Made by a program: the position numbers and the translations under genes. Positions 59,242 to 64,000 of a stretch of DNA of 64,000 nt are shown piece after piece. The notes below the pieces were generated by a model, which was not told the origin of the DNA, searched no databases, and saw only the letters and a list, made by a program, of their open reading frames with translations. Source of the stretch: Pseudomonas sp. BN411 (GTDB lineage Bacteria > Pseudomonadota > Gammaproteobacteria > Pseudomonadales > Pseudomonadaceae); contig NZ_SSOM01000080.1 in NCBI RefSeq assembly GCF_029871235.1, positions 152 through 64,151 of the forward strand, read 5' to 3'. Within the stretch, counting starts at the first letter, position 1. Each line of letters starts with the position of its first letter.

Positions 59242-60567
59242 TCAGAAAAGCGGCAGGCTGTAGCTGAGGATCAGGCGGTTCTGCTCCTGGTTCGGATCGA
59301 TGTCCGAATGCAGGGCGCCATTGCGCCAGGCGACGCCCAGGCCCCTGAGAGCGCCGTCCTGAATCACGTAGTCCAGGCCTATGTCGCGCTCCCATTCGGA
59401 CTTGCCCGCGCCGGACAGGCTCTCGATGTCCTCGCCCTTCAAATACATGACCGAAGCCTTCAGGCCGGGAATGCCGGTGGCGGCGAAGTCGTAGCTGTAC
59501 TGGGCGAAACCGGTGCGCTCCCCTGCCCGGTTGAAGCTGGCAAGCATGCGGTCGGTATGCAGGTAGATGCTGGCGCCGCCCGCCCCCTTGCCCGGCAGCG
59601 AGCCCTGGTTGGGCTGGACGAAGTTGCTGCCGTCGGACACCACCTGGTAACCGGCCATCAGCGCATGGCCCTTGATGCTGTAGGTGAAGGCGGCGCTCCA
59701 GGTGTGGTTGTCGATCTCGCCTGTACCGTCCTCGGTGAAACCACCGACGCGGAAGCCCGCTGCACGGCCGGCAGCGGTAGCGTTTGCGCCATCGGAGGTG
59801 GTGCGGAAATAGCGCAGCTCGGTCTTGAACGACTGCCCCTCGGCAATCGGCAGGCTGTGGGTCAGGCCGAGGAAGTGCTGGTCGTAGTAGTCCTCCAGGT
59901 TGGCGAAGTAGTACTGGGCCAGCAGGTCCTGGCCGAGCTTGTAGTCGCCGCCGGCGAAGAGGAACTGGTTGCTTTCACGGGTGCCGCCGCTGACGGCGAG
60001 CCCCGTGCGGTCGCTGGAGCCACGCCCGGTGGCGTGCTCCAGGCGGCCGGCAGTGAGGGTCAGGCCGTCGATCTCGCCGGAGGTGACCTGGCCGCCCTCG
60101 AAGGTCTGCGGCAGCAGGCGGCCATCGTTGTAGGTCAACACCGGTAGCTTGGGCAGCAAGGTGCCGTAGCGGGCCTCGGTCTTCGAGAACTTCAGCTTGG
60201 GCGTCAGGCCCAGTCGGCTCCACTCGCTGGCCGCGCCGTCGCCGTCATCGGGAATCATGCTGCTGCCGCGATGACGCCCGCCGCCGCTGTCCAGAGTCAG
60301 GCCCAGCAGGCCGATGGCGTCGAGGCCCACGCCCAACGTGCCCTCGGTGTAGCCGGAGGCGAAGTTAAGCATGAAGCCCTGGGCCCATTCTTCGGTCTTG
60401 CTCTGCCCGGCGCTGCCGGGCCGGTCGCGGAAATCGTTGTTGAAGTAGAAGTTGCGCAGGTTGAGGCTGGCGTGACTGTCGCCGACCAGGTCTGCGAGAA
60501 CAGCAGGGCTGAACGGTAGCGCAAGGACCCCGGCGGCAAGGCCGAGACTGTGAAAGGTCTTGTTCAT
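59242..60567 (-). CDS. OprD-family outer-membrane porin
   Basis: A 441-residue 18-strand OprD porin. Signal peptide at 1-25 (SPAVLA). Family pattern: DSHASLNLRNFYFNNDFRD, KTEEWAQGFMLNFASGYTEG, GVGLDAIGLLGLTLDSGGG, KFSKTEARYGTLLPKLPVL and the C-terminal RLILSYSLPLF with terminal Phe. Members take up basic amino acids or small carboxylates. As part of this operon it is presumably the outer-membrane channel for the substrate hydrolysed downstream of the MFS permease. Confidence 0.94.
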   Translation of the reverse strand: MNKTFHSLGLAAGVLALPFSPAVLADLVGDSHASLNLRNFYFNNDFRDRPGSAGQSKTEEWAQGFMLNFASGYTEGTLGVGLDAIGLLGLTLDSGGGRHRGSSMIPDDGDGAASEWSRLGLTPKLKFSKTEARYGTLLPKLPVLTYNDGRLLPQTFEGGQVTSGEIDGLTLTAGRLEHATGRGSSDRTGLAVSGGTRESNQFLFAGGDYKLGQDLLAQYYFANLEDYYDQHFLGLTHSLPIAEGQSFKTELRYFRTTSDGANATAAGRAAGFRVGGFTEDGTGEIDNHTWSAAFTYSIKGHALMAGYQVVSDGSNFVQPNQGSLPGKGAGGASIYLHTDRMLASFNRAGERTGFAQYSYDFAATGIPGLKASVMYLKGEDIESLSGAGKSEWERDIGLDYVIQDGALRGLGVAWRNGALHSDIDPNQEQNRLILSYSLPLF

Positions 60568-60637
60568 CGAAGGACTCTGAATTCAGGGAACAGGCGGCCC
60601 ACCCAGCTCGGGGCGGGCTCGCGTGAGTGGGTTGGAA

Positions 60638-61981
60638 TCAGGCAGCGCTGGGGGACTTGCCCGCCACCGCATTGAGGTCCTTCTTGAAGGTTTCGGTGAG
60701 CAGCAACAGGGCGATCAGCGAAACGACCGCCGAGCCGACCATGTACCAGGCCACCGAAGAACCCTTGCCGGTCATCGACAGCAGCGCGGTGGTCACTATC
60801 GGCGTAGCGGCACTGCCCAGGAGGCCCGAGAGCATGTAGCTGATCGACAGTCCGGAGTAGCGCACCTTGGTGCCGAACAGTTCAGCGAGGAAGGTGGCGA
60901 TGGGGCCGTAGTTGGCAGCAAAGGCGGTCATCAGCAGCAGGTAGCCGGCGAACACCAGCGGCAACTCCTTGGTGTCCATCAGCCAGAACATCGGGAACGC
61001 CACGAGGGCCTCGGCAATGATGCCGCCGACGATGATCGGTTTGCGCCCGATGCGGTCGGACAGTGCGCCGAACAGCGGCAGCATGAAGATGCAAGCGGCG
61101 CAGGAGACCAGCACCACACTGAGCATCTCGCCCCGTGAGAAGCCCAGGGTCTGGGTGCCATAGGTGAGACCGAAGGCGACGATCAGGTTGTAGGAGGTAC
61201 CCGTGGACATGGTGGCCACACCACCCAGCAGCACCTGCTTCCAGTACTTCCTGAATACCTCGAAGAGCGGGACCTTCACTTTCGCGCCGGTCTTTTCCAC
61301 CGCCTTGAACGACGGGGTTTCGTGGATATTCAGACGAATGTACAGGCCCACGACAATCAGCAGGATGCTGGCCAGGAACGGCACACGCCAACCCCAGGCG
61401 AGCAGTTCCTCGTTGGTCAGGGTGGTGGCGATCAGCAGGAATACCAGGTTGGCCAGCATGGTGCCCGCCGGCACACCGATCTGCACCCAGGAACCATAAA
61501 GTCCTCGCTGGTGTTTCGGCGCATGCTCGACGGCCATCAGCACGGCGCCACCCCACTCCCCGCCCAGGGCCAGGCCCTGAATGATGCGCAGGGTCAGCAG
61601 CGAGATGGGCGCCCAGATGCCGATGGACTCGTAGTCCGGCAACAAGCCTATGCCGAAGGTCGCTGCGCCCATGGTCAGCAGCGAAATCAACAGCATCGAC
61701 TTGCGCCCCAGACGATCACCGAAGTGGCCGAACAGAGCGGCACCAACGATGCGCGCGCCATAGGCCGAGGCGAAGGTGCCGAAGGCCAGCAACGTGCCCA
61801 CCAGAGGGTCGAAGCCGGGAAAGAAGATCTTGTTGAACACCAGGGCTGAGGCCGTGGCGAAGAGGAACAGGTCGTACCATTCCACCGTGGTGCCGATGAC
61901 GCTGGCGACGGCGACTTTCTTCATGTCGGTTGTTTGTTCAGGTTGAGAGGTCGCAACCTCGGTGTACGCAGGGCTGGTCAT
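60638..61981 (-). CDS. MHS-family MFS metabolite:H+ symporter
   Basis: A 447-residue permease of the metabolite:H+ symporter group: SVIGTTVEWYDLFLFATASALVF (helix 1), GHFGDRLGRKSMLL (loop 2-3), GEWGGAVLMAVEHAPKHQRGLYGSWVQIG and LSDRIGRKPIIVGG. About 12 helices. Related transporters import organic acids, betaines or N-modified amino acids. Placed between porin and M20 hydrolase, so it likely carries the pathway substrate across the inner membrane. Confidence 0.92.
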   Translation of the reverse strand: MTSPAYTEVATSQPEQTTDMKKVAVASVIGTTVEWYDLFLFATASALVFNKIFFPGFDPLVGTLLAFGTFASAYGARIVGAALFGHFGDRLGRKSMLLISLLTMGAATFGIGLLPDYESIGIWAPISLLTLRIIQGLALGGEWGGAVLMAVEHAPKHQRGLYGSWVQIGVPAGTMLANLVFLLIATTLTNEELLAWGWRVPFLASILLIVVGLYIRLNIHETPSFKAVEKTGAKVKVPLFEVFRKYWKQVLLGGVATMSTGTSYNLIVAFGLTYGTQTLGFSRGEMLSVVLVSCAACIFMLPLFGALSDRIGRKPIIVGGIIAEALVAFPMFWLMDTKELPLVFAGYLLLMTAFAANYGPIATFLAELFGTKVRYSGLSISYMLSGLLGSAATPIVTTALLSMTGKGSSVAWYMVGSAVVSLIALLLLTETFKKDLNAVAGKSPSAA

Positions 61982-62134
61982 GCCATTTCTCCCGATTTAT
62001 GCCCGGCGGGCATGGGGTTTAGTTGTTCTTGGCAGTTGTGTTCGTTTCAGGCGTTTCTTGTTTTTCGGGCAAAGGGAACCCGTGGCGCCTGGCAGCAGCG
62101 ATCGCCGCCGGGCACCCGGGGTGATGCGGTTGGA

Positions 62135-63370
62135 TCAGCTTGTTCGGTCGGCGCGGCTCAGTACGGCGTTGAGCAGCACATCGCAGCCCTTGCTGACGTC
62201 ATCCGGAAGCGCGTCCTCGGCCTCGTTGTGGCTGAGGCCACCGACGCAGGGGATGAACACCATGGTGGTCGGGCAGTGCCGCGCCAAGTGGATGGCGTCA
62301 TGGCCGGCGCCACTGACGATGGTCTGGTGCGGGTAGTCCAGGCCCTCCACGGCATTTCTCACGGCGGCGATGCAATCCGGGTCGAAAGGCGTCGCCGGGC
62401 TCAGCCAGTGCCGTTCCACTTTCACCTCCAGGCCACGACGCGCGGCGATGGTGGCGATCAGGTCACGAGCGCTGGCCTCCATGGCGGCGATCTGCTCGTC
62501 CTCGTGGTGACGCAAGTCCAAGGTGAACGCCACCCGGCCAGGAATGGTGTTGCGCGAAGAGCGCGCGATGTTCAACTGGCCGACGGTAACCAGACCCTTG
62601 GGGGCGAAGTCGCGGGACAGCTGTTCCAGCGCGGTGATCATCTCGCCGACACCGAACAGGGCGTCCTTGCGCAACGGCATGGGGGTAGTGCCGGCATGGG
62701 CCGGCACGCCCTGCACCTCGATGTCCAACCAGCAGATGGCCTGGCCACCGGTGACCACGCCCACCGGCAGGCCGGCGTCCTCGAGGATCGGGCCCTGTTC
62801 GATATGGGCTTCGAAGTAGGCATCGAACTCGCGGCCCAGGGGCAGCTCACCCGCCTGGCCGGTCCGCTCCAGGGCCTCGGCCACGCTGATGCCCTCGGCA
62901 TCGCGGATGGCCAGGGCGCGCTCCAGCGGCAGGTCGCCGGTGAACACGGCCGAGCCAAGCATGGCCGGGGTAAAGCGGGCGCCCTCCTCGTTGGTCCAGA
63001 CGGCGATCTCCAACGGGCGCTCCGTCGCGATGCCTGCCTCTTTCAGGCTGCGGACCACTTCCAGCCCGGCCAGCACCCCGTAGATGCCATCGAAACGGCC
63101 GCCCTTGGGCTGGGTATCCAGGTGGCTGCCCATGACCACGGGGGGCAGCGCGTCGTTGCGCCCGGGCAGGCGGGCGAAGAGGTTGCCGATGGGATCGAGG
63201 CGGATGTTCATCCCCAGGCCACGGCACCAGAGCGCGAACAGTTCCCGCCCAGCCCTGTCCTCTTCGGACAACGCCAGACGGCAGTTGCCGCCTTTCTCCG
63301 TCGGGCCCACCTTGGCCATCTGCATCAGGCTGTCCCACAGCCGTTCGCCATTGCATTTCAACATGCTCAT
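62135..63370 (-). CDS. M20-family amidohydrolase (N-carbamoyl-L-amino-acid hydrolase/allantoate amidohydrolase type)
   Basis: A 411-residue dinuclear-zinc hydrolase: GSHLDTQPKGGRFDGIYGVLAGLE (His-x-Asp and the bridging Asp), NEEGARFTPAMLGS (Glu-Glu), EAHIEQGPIL and VSGAGHDAIHLARHCPTTMVFIPCVGGLSHNEAE. These define the hydantoinase/carbamoylase (Hyu) subgroup rather than carboxypeptidases. It would release an L-amino acid from an N-carbamoyl (or ureido) derivative. Start MSMLKCNGERLW at 63370, 22 bases after the reductase gene. No hydantoinase gene lies in the visible part. Confidence 0.92.
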   Translation of the reverse strand: MSMLKCNGERLWDSLMQMAKVGPTEKGGNCRLALSEEDRAGRELFALWCRGLGMNIRLDPIGNLFARLPGRNDALPPVVMGSHLDTQPKGGRFDGIYGVLAGLEVVRSLKEAGIATERPLEIAVWTNEEGARFTPAMLGSAVFTGDLPLERALAIRDAEGISVAEALERTGQAGELPLGREFDAYFEAHIEQGPILEDAGLPVGVVTGGQAICWLDIEVQGVPAHAGTTPMPLRKDALFGVGEMITALEQLSRDFAPKGLVTVGQLNIARSSRNTIPGRVAFTLDLRHHEDEQIAAMEASARDLIATIAARRGLEVKVERHWLSPATPFDPDCIAAVRNAVEGLDYPHQTIVSGAGHDAIHLARHCPTTMVFIPCVGGLSHNEAEDALPDDVSKGCDVLLNAVLSRADRTS

Positions 63371-63392
63371 TTCCTCGTTCCAGGCGGAGGGT

Positions 63393-64000
63393 TCAGTAAC
63401 CGAGACGGGTGTTCACGCGGTTCAACAGGGGCTGCCCTGCTTCCAGACGACGGGCGTTCTCACCGATCTGGCGGGCAATGCAATCGTGGGAAGCAGCCGA
63501 CGCCATGTGCGGGGTGACGACGATACCGGGGGTGATCCAGAGGCGGCTGTCCAGCGGCAGCGGTTCCTTCTCGAACACGTCCAGCAAGGCGCCGCGCAGG
63601 CGGCCGTCCTGCACCGCATCGATCAGCTCGTCCACCGCCACATGGGCACCGCGGCCACAGTTGACCACCGCCGCGCCGGGCGCCAGGGACTCGAACGTCT
63701 TGCGGCAGAGAATGCCGCGAGTGGCCTCGGTCAGCGGCAGCAGGTTCACCAACAAGTCCAGCCCGTCGAGAAAGGCAGCGAAGCCCTCATCCCCCGCATG
63801 GGTCTGCACGCCTTCGATCCGCTTGGCGGTGCGCGACCAGCCGCGCACGGCATATCCGGCTGCGGCCAACTCTTCGGCGATGGCACCGCCCAGAGAACCG
63901 AGGCCCATCACGCCAATGCGGTAATCGGCCGCGGGCTTCTGCGGATGGCGTAACCAGACCTGGCGCTGCTGCTGCTCCAGGGCGCGGTCGAAGTCCCGGT
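63393..64000 (-). CDS. GhrA-like D-2-hydroxyacid dehydrogenase, 5' end cut by window
   Basis: At least 202 codons, open to the right edge (the frame reads RDFDRALEQQQRQVW at the boundary), so the N-terminal region is missing. NAD(P)-binding IGVMGLGSLGGAIAEELAAAGY, RGWSRTAK (Arg favouring NADPH), LLPLTEATRGIL, NCGRGAHVAVDELIDAV and DVFEKEPLP with the catalytic His in TPHMAS. The pattern is that of glyoxylate/hydroxypyruvate reductase A. Upstream gene of the M20 hydrolase in the same direction; may reduce a keto acid or glyoxylate produced in the pathway. Confidence 0.9.
   Translation of the reverse strand, partial: RDFDRALEQQQRQVWLRHPQKPAADYRIGVMGLGSLGGAIAEELAAAGYAVRGWSRTAKRIEGVQTHAGDEGFAAFLDGLDLLVNLLPLTEATRGILCRKTFESLAPGAAVVNCGRGAHVAVDELIDAVQDGRLRGALLDVFEKEPLPLDSRLWITPGIVVTPHMASAASHDCIARQIGENARRLEAGQPLLNRVNTRLGY

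Noticed and set aside
1-64000. tRNA, rRNA, CRISPR arrays, insertion sequences, prophage
   Set aside because: I looked for cloverleaf-type sequences, regular spacer arrays, transposase motifs and phage structural genes and saw none; the BRO-N gene alone does not make a prophage.

Overview
The window is high-GC chromosomal DNA from a gamma-proteobacterium, most likely a Pseudomonas sensu lato of the aeruginosa/resinovorans side. The evidence is a full set of pseudomonad families (OprD porin, Aot-type basic amino-acid ABC transporter, AstA-like succinyltransferase, ArcD, an MvaT-like nucleoid protein, PA2169-type DUF2383, a periplasmic broad-specificity racemase) and many interspersed palindromic repeats that begin GTAGGGTG or GTGGGGGCGATTT. 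I see no rRNA, tRNA, CRISPR array, insertion sequence or replication origin.

Layout. 0-2.3 kb: repeats, a strongly foldable 200-nt leader, a BRO-N (phage antirepressor-like) gene and an orphan two-domain fimbrial adhesin. 2.3-11 kb: a secreted-repeat protein, a MerR regulator with a divergent Old Yellow Enzyme gene, a DapF-like protein in which both catalytic cysteines are serine, a short MvaT-like protein, small envelope and hypothetical genes, an arcD-type antiporter without arcABC, and a VIT-like membrane protein. 11-16.4 kb: a hybrid sensor kinase and an HD-GYP response regulator in one operon. 16.4-28.5 kb: a metal(loid) island with cusCBA plus a Met/Cys/His-rich periplasmic protein, divergent from arsR-GAPDH-arsJ, followed by a Tat multicopper oxidase and a Sco protein.

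28.9-34.1 kb holds a tight five-gene operon (AI-2E permease, NodT-type outer-membrane factor, HlyD adaptor, DUF2955 permease, two-TM potassium-channel-like protein). 34.3-37.8 kb: DUF2383, a small basic protein, an ArnT-like GT39 transferase and an Ais/PmrG-like phosphatase; both LPS genes have upstream sequences resembling ColR boxes. 37.8-39.2 kb is visibly AT-richer and carries an orphan protein with a caspase-like His/Cys signature. 39.2-44.1 kb: a MetA-type outer-membrane channel, then apbE divergent from rnfC-rnfD with no rnfA, B, G or E. 44.2-50.1 kb: a winged-helix/TPR regulator divergent from NmrA-like, cupin, EmrA-like and MFS genes.

50.2-58 kb is basic amino-acid metabolism: a small conserved protein, an AstA-like succinyltransferase and a CtlX-type citrulline/arginine hydrolase (overlapping starts and stops), a divergent secreted broad-specificity racemase, and an Aot-like ABC transporter ending in an Lrp regulator. 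58.1-64 kb is a minus-strand catabolic cluster (RraA-like, RidA, OprD porin, MHS-type MFS permease, M20 N-carbamoyl-amino-acid hydrolase-like enzyme, GhrA-like reductase cut by the window end) that looks like uptake and breakdown of an acylated or carbamoylated amino acid.

The items most worth following are the apbE/rnfCD mini-module, the double-serine DapF paralogue, the caspase-like orphan in an AT-rich patch, the structured leader of the BRO-N gene, and the MvaT-like protein lacking the usual N-terminal coiled coil. All assignments come from reading the sequence; no database search was run.
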